A stretch of 64,000 nt of DNA from Pseudomonas syringae (GTDB lineage: Bacteria > Pseudomonadota > Gammaproteobacteria > Pseudomonadales > Pseudomonadaceae), in NCBI RefSeq assembly GCF_021606685.1, contig NZ_WKCB01000011.1:44641-108640 (forward strand), in the 5' to 3' direction. The notes beneath the pieces are model-generated. The model was given only the letters and a program-made list of their open reading frames with translations. It was not told the DNA's origin and made no database searches. This document shows positions 20,026-28,291 of the stretch, one piece after another. Each line of letters starts with the position of its first letter. Position 1 is the stretch's first letter. The position numbers and the translations under genes are program-made.

Positions 20026-22131
20026 TCAACGCACGCGGGCGCGTGACCAGTCAGCAACTTCTTCGGCCATCAACGGCTGGGCCGCCCAGGCCCCCTGGGC
20101 AAACGGGCAACCATTGGCCTTGAGCCATTGGGCTTGCTCCGGGGTTTCCACGCCCTCGGCCACCACCAGCACATCAAAATGCCCGCACAGTTCGATAATG
20201 CTGCGCGCCAGTGCCGCGTCCCGCGTCGAGCCCGGCAGGCGCGCGACCAATCGCGGGTCGAGCTTGAGCGTGTCAAACGCCAGGTCACGCAGATGGGCCA
20301 GGGAGCACTGCCCCATACCAAAGTCATCCAGGGCGATCCGCACCCCAATCCGACGCAGCAACTTGAGCTGTTTGGCGGACTCTTCGAGGTTGCTCATCAA
20401 GCAGTCTTCGCCGATTTCCACCTCCAGTTGGCGCGCCTGCAGCCCATGTCGCTCGAGCACCTGCGTCAACTGGTTCGCGAGGTTGGGCATATTGAACTGG
20501 CTGCTGCTCAGGCTCACGCTCAACACCAGCTCTTCATCGAACAGGGTTTGCCACGCCTGGCGTTGGCTGGCGACCTGCTGATAGATCCAGGCGCTCAATT
20601 GGCTGATCAGCCGCGCTTCCTCCAGCAACGGCAAAAACAACCCCGGCGGCACATCGCCTACGCTGGGGTGCTGCCAACGCAACAACGCTTCAACCCCACG
20701 CAAGCGCCCGTCCTCCAGGGCCACCTGGGGCTGGTACACCAGGGTGAATTCCTTGTTTTGAATCGCCGTACGCACACTGTCTTCAAGCATCAGGCGCGAG
20801 CGGGCACGGCCGTTCATTTCCTGGTCGTAATAGCGATACTGCTGACGACCCGCGCGCTTGGCTTCGTACATGGCGATGTCGGCTGCGCGCAGCAGGCCAT
20901 TCAAGTCCGAGCCGCAGTCCGGAAAGGTGGCGATGCCAATGCTGACGCCAAGCATCACGTCCAGCCCTTCCACCTGTTGGCAAACTGACACGCGTTCGAT
21001 CAGTTTTTCCGCAATCTTCGCCGCCTGCTCCGGGAACTCCAACTCCAGCAGCGCGGTAAATTCATCCCCACCCATGCGCCCAAGAATATCGCCCGAGCCC
21101 AGGCAACCCTGCAACTGCTCCGACACCCAGCGCAGTACCCGATCGCCCGCATCATGGCCCAGGGAGTCGTTGACCCGCTTGAAGCCGTCCAGGTCCAGGT
21201 AAAGCAATACCAGGGACGGAGCGCCGCGCTCGCTGCGCAGCAGGATGTTCTCGACCGCCTGATAGAAACCACGGCGGTTCAGCAGCCCGGTGAGCGGGTC
21301 AGTCACCGCCTGGAACTCCAACTGCTGATGCAGGTGGCGGACCTCAGACATGTCCAGCACCGTCACCACCATGGCCTTCTGCTCGGCCGGTAACGGCGCG
21401 CACGACAAGGCCACCGGCACCTGCTGGCCGCGCCCGGTACGCAACAGGGCATCATGCAGACGCCAGGTTTCGCCCTTGCGAAAACCTTCGTACATCTGCG
21501 AATCCAGCCAGGCGGGCACGTGGGGCTTTTGCAGGAAGCCGAGGAACTCCTGGCCTTGCAACTCCTGGATCGTGGCATTGAGCAGTCGCGAAATCGCCGG
21601 GTTGGCGTATTCGATCACACCGTCCTCGCTCACCACCAGGATGCCTTCGGCGGCGTTATCCAGCACCGAGGCATTGAAGGCGCGCGCGGATTCCAGGTCG
21701 TGACTCAAGCGCTGCAAGGCCCGGCGATTGCGCTGGTGCTCCAGCAATGCCTGAACCTTGGGCTTGAGGATTTGCGGGTCGAAGGGTTTGAACAGGTAAT
21801 CGATGGCGCCGCTGGCGTAGCCTTCCAGCACCGCGGCCGGGGATTGGGCATTGGCACTCAAAAAGATGATCGGCGTCATGCGTGTGCGCTGGCTGCCACG
21901 CATCAGGCGGGCCACTTCGAAGCCGTCCATGCCGGGCATCTTGACGTCCAACAAGACCAGGTCGACGTCATGCACCAATAACAATTCGAGGGCTTCCAGG
22001 CCAGAGCCGGCGGTGACCACCTGCCAGTCATCGCGTTGCAAAAGTGCGCGCATGCTAACCAGGTTTTCCGGGTAGTCATCGACTACCAGAAGAACCGAAC
22101 TGCTTTCGCGGTGGTATGGAGCGCATTCCAT
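20026..22131 (-). CDS. Receiver-PAS-GGDEF-EAL cyclic-di-GMP signalling protein
   Basis: A 701-residue bifunctional response regulator. The receiver domain (about residues 10-130) has the acidic pair VVDDY, phospho-acceptor Asp62 in LLDVKMPGMDG and Lys in LFKPFDP. A PAS domain follows (about 150-270). The GGDEF domain has an intact GGDEF (about residue 354), so cyclase activity is possible. The product-inhibition RxxD motif is absent: GSGD stands there. The EAL domain keeps EALLRW, QFN and DDFGMGQCSL, so phosphodiesterase activity is also possible. AAGGAAG precedes the ATG. No cognate histidine kinase lies nearby. Which activity dominates cannot be told from sequence. Confidence 0.92.
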   Translation of the reverse strand: MECAPYHRESSSVLLVVDDYPENLVSMRALLQRDDWQVVTAGSGLEALELLLVHDVDLVLLDVKMPGMDGFEVARLMRGSQRTRMTPIIFLSANAQSPAAVLEGYASGAIDYLFKPFDPQILKPKVQALLEHQRNRRALQRLSHDLESARAFNASVLDNAAEGILVVSEDGVIEYANPAISRLLNATIQELQGQEFLGFLQKPHVPAWLDSQMYEGFRKGETWRLHDALLRTGRGQQVPVALSCAPLPAEQKAMVVTVLDMSEVRHLHQQLEFQAVTDPLTGLLNRRGFYQAVENILLRSERGAPSLVLLYLDLDGFKRVNDSLGHDAGDRVLRWVSEQLQGCLGSGDILGRMGGDEFTALLELEFPEQAAKIAEKLIERVSVCQQVEGLDVMLGVSIGIATFPDCGSDLNGLLRAADIAMYEAKRAGRQQYRYYDQEMNGRARSRLMLEDSVRTAIQNKEFTLVYQPQVALEDGRLRGVEALLRWQHPSVGDVPPGLFLPLLEEARLISQLSAWIYQQVASQRQAWQTLFDEELVLSVSLSSSQFNMPNLANQLTQVLERHGLQARQLEVEIGEDCLMSNLEESAKQLKLLRRIGVRIALDDFGMGQCSLAHLRDLAFDTLKLDPRLVARLPGSTRDAALARSIIELCGHFDVLVVAEGVETPEQAQWLKANGCPFAQGAWAAQPLMAEEVADWSRARVR

Positions 22132-22318
22132 GCTGCTTCTCTTCCTTAGGAGCCACTCCGGTCACTTCTGGGAGAAAACCCGGACAAACACTGAGGCCTC
22201 ACTCTAGCCCCGGTTCCGAAAAATCAGAAGTAACGTCGGTGCCATCATTGCGCCAAAGTTCAGGAAGCCGACTAACGGTCAGTGCCTGCAGGCCACGGAT
22301 CATGGGAAACGTGGCTTT

Positions 22319-22359
22319 TTGACATTCCCCTGGCGCCAATAAATTGCCAGCAATTAATT
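22319..22359 (+). promoter_or_regulatory. Candidate promoter with near-perfect palindrome upstream of the PL7 lyase
   Basis: TTGACA at 22319-22324 is followed by a 22-base near-perfect dyad at 22338-22359 (core AATTGC, CA, GCAATT; one mismatched pair outside it). The dyad sits where a -10 box would be (TAAATT at 22340, 15-base spacing). It could be an operator for an unknown regulator. The rest of the 22132-22442 spacer shows nothing clear. Confidence 0.4.
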
Positions 22360-22442
22360 AACAAGCGGGTGACTACCGCCTATAAAGAACCTGTCTGGCC
22401 TCAGGGCCATAGCCTACACCCCTCTGTAAAAAGGCCTACGCC

Positions 22443-23108
22443 ATGATCGACCTCTCCACTTGGAATCTGAGCATTCCCGTCGGCTCGCCCCCCGCGACCA
22501 TCGACACGCCTAAATTAATGAGTGGTTTCAAGGACCAATATTTCCAGGCCGAAGGCAGTAACGTGCAATTCTGGACACCCGTTACCGGCACGCGCACCGA
22601 AAACGCCGTGTACCCGCGCAGCGAACTGCGCGAAACCTACGCCGACGGCCGCCTGCGCAACTGGACCTACCCCGACGCGGACAATTTCCTGCGCGCTACC
22701 CTGGCCGTCAATCAGGTGCCGTCCAGCGGCAAGATCGTCATCGGCCAGATTCACGCCTATGACAGCCAGAAACCGCTGATAAAGCTCGAATACCAATTCA
22801 AGGAAAAAACCCAGAGCGGGAATATCGTCGCCAAAGTCCGTATGCGCCCGGATGAAGATGAAGGCCGGGTCATCACCGTTGCGTCAAATGTGCCGCTGGA
22901 GAAAAGCTTCACCTACGTCATCAACCTCAATAAGGCGGGCTTGCTGAGTGTGTACGCGGCCGACGGTGAGTGGAACGAGCGTATTGGCGCGGCATGGGGC
23001 GCCAAGCCCCTGTACTTCAAAGCCGGCGCGTATGTGCAGGACAACAGTGGTAATAGCAAGGAAGGCGCGCGGGTGACGTTCGCCAAGCTGGATATTGATC
23101 ACGACTAA
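22443..23108 (+). CDS. Polysaccharide lyase family 7 (alginate lyase)
   Basis: A 221-residue PL7 lyase that cleaves alginate by beta-elimination. All three family motifs are present: RSELRE at residues 59-64, QIH at 102-104 and YFKAGAYVQ at 191-199. The catalytic Gln, His and Tyr are therefore kept. No signal peptide is visible (MIDLSTWNLSIPVGSP starts directly with the domain), so it may act in the cytoplasm or leave by an unusual route; the small PL7 enzymes of Pseudomonas share this layout. It stands alone, next to an AT-rich orphan gene. It probably acts on alginate or short uronate chains; M/G preference cannot be read. Confidence 0.9.
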   Translation: MIDLSTWNLSIPVGSPPATIDTPKLMSGFKDQYFQAEGSNVQFWTPVTGTRTENAVYPRSELRETYADGRLRNWTYPDADNFLRATLAVNQVPSSGKIVIGQIHAYDSQKPLIKLEYQFKEKTQSGNIVAKVRMRPDEDEGRVITVASNVPLEKSFTYVINLNKAGLLSVYAADGEWNERIGAAWGAKPLYFKAGAYVQDNSGNSKEGARVTFAKLDIDHD

Positions 23109-23140
23109 ACGCGGCTCAATTCATTTAAGTATCGTCCAAC

Positions 23141-23178
23141 TGTGGGAGTCGGCCTTTAAGACTCCCATAGTTTGTTTG
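23141..23178 (+). terminator. Rho-independent terminator candidate after the PL7 lyase
   Basis: Stem TGGGAGTC and GACTCCCA with a 9-base loop at 23143-23167, then TAGTTTGTTTG. The T-rich tail is imperfect. It lies between two convergent genes and may work for both. Confidence 0.6.
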
Positions 23179-23215
23179 CAGACCCGTCATGCCTGTGCAG
23201 GTCATGAATATGAAA

Positions 23216-23668
23216 CTATGGTGCTACCAACGTTATTTGTTTTGGCTGAAAAATATAAACCGTATTGGTGGCAATTGACGTGAATGCTGCGTTGACCTCG
23301 ATTATCCCCGGCCCGAGCACTCGCATAGCGGGCATACCCACCAATGCACGCAGTGGCTGACCCGCGCCGCCAGCAGGGATTGTATATAAATAATTAAAGA
23401 CTGCCGACGCGTTACCCGTTGTTATATTTTGAATATCAACACTCCATCTATCCCCAACCTGCGGTGCAACCGGCAATGCACCGGCGGGCACTGCTAGACC
23501 AATGCCACCCAGATACTGAAAGCGTGCATAAGGCTTATTATATTTCACATAGGCAACGTTCCCAGGATCAACAGGGTCAAAACCCACTTCATCCTCAAGT
23601 TTATCTACAAAAAGATCCGAATAATATGCGTCAAGTTCTACTGAAAGTACGCGATATCTAAATGGCAT
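23216..23668 (-). CDS. Orphan hypothetical protein, AT-rich gene
   Basis: A 150-residue protein I do not recognise. The ATG at 23668 follows GAGGTG at proper spacing; the open frame runs 12 bases further. There is no signal peptide or membrane segment. The chain alternates hydrophobic and polar residues with many Val, Ile, Thr, Gly and Pro, which suggests a beta-rich fold. The block WSVDIQNITTGNASAVFNYL and the last third suggest a beta-sandwich (inference). Base composition of 23216-23830 is clearly richer in A and T than neighbouring genes, a sign of horizontal acquisition. An SOS-box-like dyad overlaps its predicted -35 box. It may be a real, damage-induced accessory gene. Confidence 0.6.
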   Translation of the reverse strand: MPFRYRVLSVELDAYYSDLFVDKLEDEVGFDPVDPGNVAYVKYNKPYARFQYLGGIGLAVPAGALPVAPQVGDRWSVDIQNITTGNASAVFNYLYTIPAGGAGQPLRALVGMPAMRVLGPGIIEVNAAFTSIATNTVYIFQPKQITLVAP

Positions 23669-23715
23669 GTTGCACCTCACTGACCGTTCGCATAAAAGTC
23701 GTGTGTTATACGATG

Positions 23716-23762
23716 ATCATAGAGACCGTGCCCTGCAAAACAACTGTCAATGCTGACAGTTG
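23716..23762 (-). promoter_or_regulatory. SOS-box-like operator overlapping the promoter of the AT-rich orphan gene
   Basis: A perfect dyad at 23741-23762 has arms CAACTGTCA and TGACAGTTG around ATGC. It contains CTGT, eight bases, ACAG, the layout of the gamma-proteobacterial LexA box, though the centre lacks the usual TATATA. On the minus strand TTGTTT (23743-23738) and TATGAT (23721-23716), 16 bases apart, form a plausible promoter. The dyad overlaps its -35 box. A different repressor could also bind it. Confidence 0.5.
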
Positions 23763-23862
23763 ACAGAACCTTATAAATAGCGATACCCAGGCAATGTTTA
23801 CTGCATTAGATAGTGATCCACCAGCCCTATCCTTGCGCGGTGCCTGATCAAACCCCAGCCAC

Positions 23863-23892
23863 AAAAAAGCCCGCATCGCTGCGGGCTTTTTA
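23863..23892 (-). terminator. Rho-independent terminator of fba
   Basis: Stem AAAGCCCGC and GCGGGCTTT around ATCGCT, flanked by A-runs on one side and T-runs on the other. It sits 15 bases after the fba stop codon and is suited to stop minus-strand transcripts; the A/T tails make it bidirectional. Confidence 0.88.
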
Positions 23893-23906
23893 TTAACGCC
23901 TGAGGC

Positions 23907-24971
23907 TTAGTTGACCTTGGCGTTCAACTCACCTTTCAGGTAGCGCTGGTACATCGCTTCCAGGGAGATCGGCTTGATCTTCGAAGCGTTGCCCGCGGTA
24001 CCGAAGGCTTCGTAACGCGCGATACAGACATCACGCATCGCGGTTACGGTGGCGCCGAAGAATTTACGTGGGTCAAATTCGCTCGGGTTGGTGGCCATCA
24101 GGCGACGCATCGCACCGGTGGATGCCAGGCGCAGGTCGGTGTCGATGTTGACCTTGCGCACGCCGTACTTGATGCCTTCGACGATTTCTTCAACCGGTAC
24201 GCCGTAGGTCTCTTTAATGTCGCCGCCGTACTGGTTGATGATCGCCAGCCACTCTTGCGGTACCGAGGAAGAACCGTGCATCACCAGGTGAGTGTTAGGG
24301 ATGCGCTTGTGGATTTCCTTGATACGGTCGATAGCCAGCACGTCGCCGGTAGGCGGCTTGGTGAACTTGTAGGCGCCGTGGCTGGTGCCGATGGCGATGG
24401 CCAGGGCGTCAACCTGGGTCTTCTTGACGAAGTCCGCGGCTTCTTCCGGGTCGGTCAGCATCTGGCTGTGATCCAGCACGCCTTCGGCGCCGATACCGTC
24501 TTCTTCACCGGCCATGCCGGTTTCCAGGGAACCCAGGCAGCCCAGCTCGCCTTCAACCGAAACGCCGCAGGCGTGAGCCATGGCTACGGTTTGTTGGGTA
24601 ACGCGGACGTTGTACTCGTAGTCGGTCGGGGTCTTACCGTCTTCGCCAAGGGAGCCGTCCATCATCACCGAGCTGAAGCCCAGTTGGATCGAGCGCTGGC
24701 ACACGTCAGGGCTGGTGCCGTGGTCCTGGTGCATGCACACCGGGATGTGCGGGAATTCTTCGATTGCGGCGAGGATCAGGTGACGCAGGAACGGGGCGCC
24801 AGCGTATTTGCGCGCACCGGCCGAAGCCTGGACGATCACGGGGGAGTCGGTCTTGTCAGCGGCTTCCATGATGGCGCGCATCTGCTCAAGGTTGTTGACG
24901 TTAAAGGCTGGAACGCCGTAGCCGAACTCGGCTGCGTGGTCCAGCATTTGACGCATGCTGATAAGTGCCAT
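23907..24971 (-). CDS. fba: Class II fructose-bisphosphate aldolase (CbbA-type)
   Basis: Interconverts fructose 1,6-bisphosphate with glyceraldehyde 3-phosphate and dihydroxyacetone phosphate; in Pseudomonas mainly gluconeogenic because phosphofructokinase is absent. The 354-residue protein shows the zinc ligand motif VCMHQDHG and the second motif GELGCLG of class IIB aldolases. Start and length match CbbA-type enzymes (about 354). It lies downstream of pgk, epd and tkt on the same strand, separated from pgk by two small lipoprotein genes, as in P. aeruginosa. A strong terminator follows. Confidence 0.97.
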   Translation of the reverse strand: MALISMRQMLDHAAEFGYGVPAFNVNNLEQMRAIMEAADKTDSPVIVQASAGARKYAGAPFLRHLILAAIEEFPHIPVCMHQDHGTSPDVCQRSIQLGFSSVMMDGSLGEDGKTPTDYEYNVRVTQQTVAMAHACGVSVEGELGCLGSLETGMAGEEDGIGAEGVLDHSQMLTDPEEAADFVKKTQVDALAIAIGTSHGAYKFTKPPTGDVLAIDRIKEIHKRIPNTHLVMHGSSSVPQEWLAIINQYGGDIKETYGVPVEEIVEGIKYGVRKVNIDTDLRLASTGAMRRLMATNPSEFDPRKFFGATVTAMRDVCIARYEAFGTAGNASKIKPISLEAMYQRYLKGELNAKVN

Positions 24972-25119
24972 TGTGTTGTCTCTCCCGGTCGAGGGTCGTT
25001 AATCGTGCAAGCCTGCCGTAGCGGTGGCTGCTATTCAAGTTATTGCAGGTCAGGGTTTGTGCATCTGACGTGCTGAATCGTTATTGCAGTGTCCGGCTCG
25101 CCATTTGGAACCAAATCAA

Positions 25120-25209
25120 TGTGGGAGGGGGCTTGCTCCCGATAGCGATTTTCAGTTGCTGACTTAGGTGACTGACTCACCGCAATCGGGAGCAAGCCCC
25201 CTCCCACAT
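25120..25209. repeat. REP pair, GGGGGCTTGCTCCCGAT class
   Basis: Inverted arms GTGGGAGGGGGCTTGCTCCC and its inverse with about 45 bases between, in the spacer upstream of fba. It is the same sub-class as the one at 9395. Confidence 0.9.
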
Positions 25210-25233
25210 TTGGATCTCATCAAATTTGAGACC

Positions 25234-25569
25234 TTACTGGGCCTTGCAGCCTCGCCCGATCAAATCATCGGTGGCGACCCAGTAAACCAGGCCTTCCTCA
25301 CCTTTTGTGTGAAACGCCAACTGGTCGTTGCTGTACAGCACGCCAGAGGCGGCAACGTCCTGTTTGAGGCGGTAAACCTGGTCGGAACCACCGAGGCGTA
25401 CATCCACCTCGGATTTGGCCTGATTGGCAAAGCGCCAGGTCACCTCGGCCTTGCTGTCGCAGGTCCAGGTCGTCCATTTATCAGCCGGCTGCGCCTGGCT
25501 GTTGAACATGTTCATGCTGCTGCAACCGGCCAGTAGGGCCAGGGCTGCCAGGGCGAAAACGCCTTTCAT
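25234..25569 (-). CDS. MliC-type lysozyme-inhibitor lipoprotein
   Basis: A 111-residue lipoprotein. The signal peptide ends with the lipobox LLAGC, so Cys about residue 16 is probably lipidated. The mature part matches the MliC domain, known as an inhibitor of C-type lysozyme: WTCDSKAEVTW near the start, SGVLYSNDQLAFHTKGEEGLVYW in the middle and a final Cys, giving a probable disulphide. The ATG at 25569 is used; an upstream in-frame start extends the protein without changing the lipobox. It lies between fba and pgk. Confidence 0.78.
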   Translation of the reverse strand: MKGVFALAALALLAGCSSMNMFNSQAQPADKWTTWTCDSKAEVTWRFANQAKSEVDVRLGGSDQVYRLKQDVAASGVLYSNDQLAFHTKGEEGLVYWVATDDLIGRGCKAQ

Positions 25570-25631
25570 TGCCAATCCTCGAACGACGGCCCAATAGGCC
25601 GCCACTGCTGTCGGTTAGTTGATCAGACCCA

Positions 25632-25859
25632 TCAAGGGCAACCCTGTTCCTGACCGTTGGGCGCGGCGTCGTATTTCTCCAACCGCTCGTTGCCGATGCG
25701 CTTGTTGATCACCGGCATGGTTTCGGCTTGCCAGTCAGCCTGGTAGCAGCTCTTTTTTTGCGCAGGCACAGGCTCTCCGGCCTGCGGTGTCGCGCTTGGC
25801 GTGCTGCCGCAGCCGGCCAACAGGCCCGCTGCGATCACCAGTACCAACGACTTGATCAT
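25632..25859 (-). CDS. Small hypothetical lipoprotein
   Basis: A 75-residue protein with a lipoprotein signal peptide (MIKSLVLVIAAGLLAGC). The mature part is short, hydrophilic and carries two further cysteines (KKSCYQADW and the EQGCP end), likely a disulphide. AAGGAG precedes the ATG at 25859. It follows pgk by 29 bases on the same strand. Similar small lipoproteins sit at this locus in other pseudomonads. Function unknown. Confidence 0.72.
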   Translation of the reverse strand: MIKSLVLVIAAGLLAGCGSTPSATPQAGEPVPAQKKSCYQADWQAETMPVINKRIGNERLEKYDAAPNGQEQGCP

Positions 25860-25888
25860 GGGAATGCTCCTTTTCCGGACCACGCGCC

Positions 25889-27052
25889 TCAGCCTTTGGC
25901 TCGGGTTTCCAGCACTTCAACGGCTGGCAGTACTTTGCCTTCGACGAATTCGAGGAACGCGCCGCCACCGGTAGAAATGTAGGAGATCTGGTCAGCAACG
26001 CCATATTTATCGATGGCCGCCAGGGTGTCGCCGCCGCCGGCGATGGAGAAGGCCGAGCTTTCGGCAATCGCATTGGCCAGCACTTTGGTGCCATTGCCGA
26101 ACTGGTCGAACTCGAACACACCGACCGGGCCGTTCCACAGAATGGTCTGGGAAGCTTTCAGCAGCTCGGCGAAGTTGGCCGCGGTTTGTGGGCCGATATC
26201 CAGGATCATGTCGTCGGCAGCCACGTCAGCGATCAGCTTGACGGTGGCTTGGGCGCTTTCAGCAAATTCCTTGGCGACGACCACGTCCACCGGCAGCGGC
26301 ACGCTGACCTTGGCCGCGATGGCGCGGGCGGTGTCGAGCAAGTCCGGCTCGTACAGGGACTTGCCCACCGGATGACCGGCTGCGGCCAGGAAGGTATTGG
26401 CGATGCCGCCACCGACGATCAGCTGGTTGCAGATCTGGCTCAGGCTGTTGAGTACGTCCAGCTTGGTGGACACTTTGGAACCGGCAACGATGGCAGCCAT
26501 CGGTTGTGCAGGCGCGCCCAGGGCCTTGCCCAGTGCGTCCAGCTCGGCGGCCAGCAGCGGGCCTGCCGCAGCGACCTTGGCGAACTTGGCTACGCCGTGG
26601 GTGGAGCCTTCAGCGCGGTGGGCGGTGCCGAACGCGTCCATCACGAACACGTCGCACAGGGCCGCGTATTGCTGGGCCAGTTCGTCGCTGTTCTTTTTCT
26701 CGCCTTTGTTGAAGCGCACGTTCTCGAACAGCACGATATCGCCGGCCTTCACGTCCACACCACCCAGGTAATCAGCCACCAGCGGCACGTCGCGGCCCAG
26801 GGCTTTGCTGAGGTAGTCGGCTACAGGCTTGAGGCTGTTTTCGGCGGAGAACTCACCTTCGGTCGGGCGACCCAGGTGGGAGCAGACCATCACGGCCGCG
26901 CCTTTTTCCAGGGCCAGCTTGATGGTCGGCAGCGAGGCCAGGATTCGCGCATCGCTGGTGACAACACCGTCCTTGACTGGGACGTTGAGGTCTTCGCGAA
27001 TCAGTACGCGCTTACCTTGCAGATCGAGGTCGGTCATCTTCAACACGGTCAT
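25889..27052 (-). CDS. pgk: Phosphoglycerate kinase
   Basis: Transfers phosphate between 1,3-bisphosphoglycerate and ADP in the cytoplasm. The 387-residue protein starts [26 protein letters not shown], matching the family's N-terminal signature, and ends with the nucleotide-binding GGGDTLAAI and TGGGAFLEF blocks. Length is standard (385-390). It lies 17 bases downstream of epd on the minus strand, an order widespread in proteobacteria, and is followed by two small lipoprotein genes and fba. Confidence 0.97.
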   Translation of the reverse strand: MTVLKMTDLDLQGKRVLIREDLNVPVKDGVVTSDARILASLPTIKLALEKGAAVMVCSHLGRPTEGEFSAENSLKPVADYLSKALGRDVPLVADYLGGVDVKAGDIVLFENVRFNKGEKKNSDELAQQYAALCDVFVMDAFGTAHRAEGSTHGVAKFAKVAAAGPLLAAELDALGKALGAPAQPMAAIVAGSKVSTKLDVLNSLSQICNQLIVGGGIANTFLAAAGHPVGKSLYEPDLLDTARAIAAKVSVPLPVDVVVAKEFAESAQATVKLIADVAADDMILDIGPQTAANFAELLKASQTILWNGPVGVFEFDQFGNGTKVLANAIAESSAFSIAGGGDTLAAIDKYGVADQISYISTGGGAFLEFVEGKVLPAVEVLETRAKG

Positions 27053-27069
27053 GGGGGGCAGTTCCTGAA

Positions 27070-28125
27070 TTACTGTTGAGGTTGTTTAGAGGCGATATGC
27101 AGATAATGTTCCGCAACGTCGAGCATTCGGTTGGCAAACCCCCATTCGTTGTCGAACCAGGCCAGGATGTTCACCAGCCTCGGGCCGGAAACGCGGGTCT
27201 GGCTGGCATCGACAATCGCCGAATGCGGGTCATGGTTGAAATCACAACTGGCGTGCGGCAACTCGGTGTAGGCCAAAAGGCCTTTGAGCGGGCCGCTGGT
27301 GGCGGCGTCGCGCAAGATCCGGTTGACCTCGGTGGCATCGGTGTCACTGACGGTTTGCATGGTGATGTCCAGACAGGACACGTTCACCGTCGGCACACGT
27401 ACGGCTTTGGCCTGAATTCGCCCGGCAAGTTCCGGTAACAGCCGCTCGATGCCCCGGGCCAGGCCGGTAGACACCGGAATGACCGACTGGAACGCCGAAC
27501 GCGTACGGCGCAAGTCTTCATGATGATAGGCGTCGATCACCGGCTGGTCGTTCATCGCCGAGTGAATCGTGGTGATCGACACGTAATCCAGGCCAATCGC
27601 CTGATCCAGCAGGCGCAGCAGCGGCACGCTGCAGTTGGTGGTGCAGGAAGCGTTGGACACCAGCAGCTCATCGCCGGTCAGGCAATCCTGGTTGATGCCG
27701 TAGACGATGGTGGCGTCGACATCCGCCTCGCTGGCCATCGGCTGGGAAAACAGCACACGCGGTGCGCCGGCGTCGAGAAAACGCTGGCCATCGGCACGGG
27801 TGTGGTAAGCACCGGAGCATTCCAACACCAGGTCCACGCCCAGCGCCGCCCAGTCGATGCCCTCGGGGGTGGCACTGCGTAAGACTTTTACACAGTCGCC
27901 GTTGATATGCAGACAGTCGCCTTCCACTCGCACTTCGCCGGGGAACCGGCCGTGGGTGGAGTCAAAGCGTGTCAGGTATTCGATGCTGGCCATGTCGGCC
28001 AAATCGTTGATTGCGACAATCTCAAACCCGGCAGCCGCCCCTCGCTCGAACAGAGCACGCAAGACGCAACGACCAATGCGGCCGTAGCCGTTGAGTGCAA
28101 CTTTGTAGGGACGCGGTTGAGGCAT
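27070..28125 (-). CDS. epd: Erythrose-4-phosphate dehydrogenase (GapB/Epd family)
   Basis: Oxidises D-erythrose 4-phosphate to 4-phosphoerythronate, the first step toward pyridoxal phosphate in many gamma-proteobacteria. The 351-residue GAPDH-family protein has [17 protein letters not shown] at its N-terminus and the catalytic Cys in [12 protein letters not shown], with the downstream His in [10 protein letters not shown]. The position between tkt and pgk fits Epd rather than glycolytic GapA. The ATG at 28125 gives the correct N-terminus; the frame runs on into the REP element upstream. Activity on glyceraldehyde 3-phosphate cannot be excluded. Confidence 0.92.
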   Translation of the reverse strand: MPQPRPYKVALNGYGRIGRCVLRALFERGAAAGFEIVAINDLADMASIEYLTRFDSTHGRFPGEVRVEGDCLHINGDCVKVLRSATPEGIDWAALGVDLVLECSGAYHTRADGQRFLDAGAPRVLFSQPMASEADVDATIVYGINQDCLTGDELLVSNASCTTNCSVPLLRLLDQAIGLDYVSITTIHSAMNDQPVIDAYHHEDLRRTRSAFQSVIPVSTGLARGIERLLPELAGRIQAKAVRVPTVNVSCLDITMQTVSDTDATEVNRILRDAATSGPLKGLLAYTELPHASCDFNHDPHSAIVDASQTRVSGPRLVNILAWFDNEWGFANRMLDVAEHYLHIASKQPQQ

Positions 28126-28163
28126 GGGGTTCTCGATTACCTTGGGTAAAGGGGTGGCTGTCG

Positions 28164-28262
28164 GACCGCTTTCGCGAGCAAGCCCGCTCCCACATTTGAT
28201 CGGGTTCACACAGTTAGAGTGGTGAACCCATTCAAGTGTGGGAGCGGGCTTGCTCGCGAAGA
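28164..28262. repeat. REP pair, CGCGAGCAAGCCCGCTCCCACA class, between tkt and epd
   Basis: Arms TTCGCGAGCAAGCCCGCTCC and GGAGCGGGCTTGCTCGCGAA enclose about 45 bases. It separates tkt from epd. Same class as the elements at 42628 and 54144. Confidence 0.9.
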
Positions 28263-28291
28263 GGCCAGCGCAGCCACCTCAATCTACAGCC

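Noticed and set aside
22331..22350. TGGC...TTGC sequence upstream of the PL7 lyase as a sigma-54 promoter
   Set aside because: The GG and GC elements are 12 bases apart rather than the required 10.
27070..28125. epd as the glycolytic GapA
   Set aside because: Gene order tkt-epd-pgk and the sequence around the N-terminus ([20 protein letters not shown]) fit Epd/GapB better.
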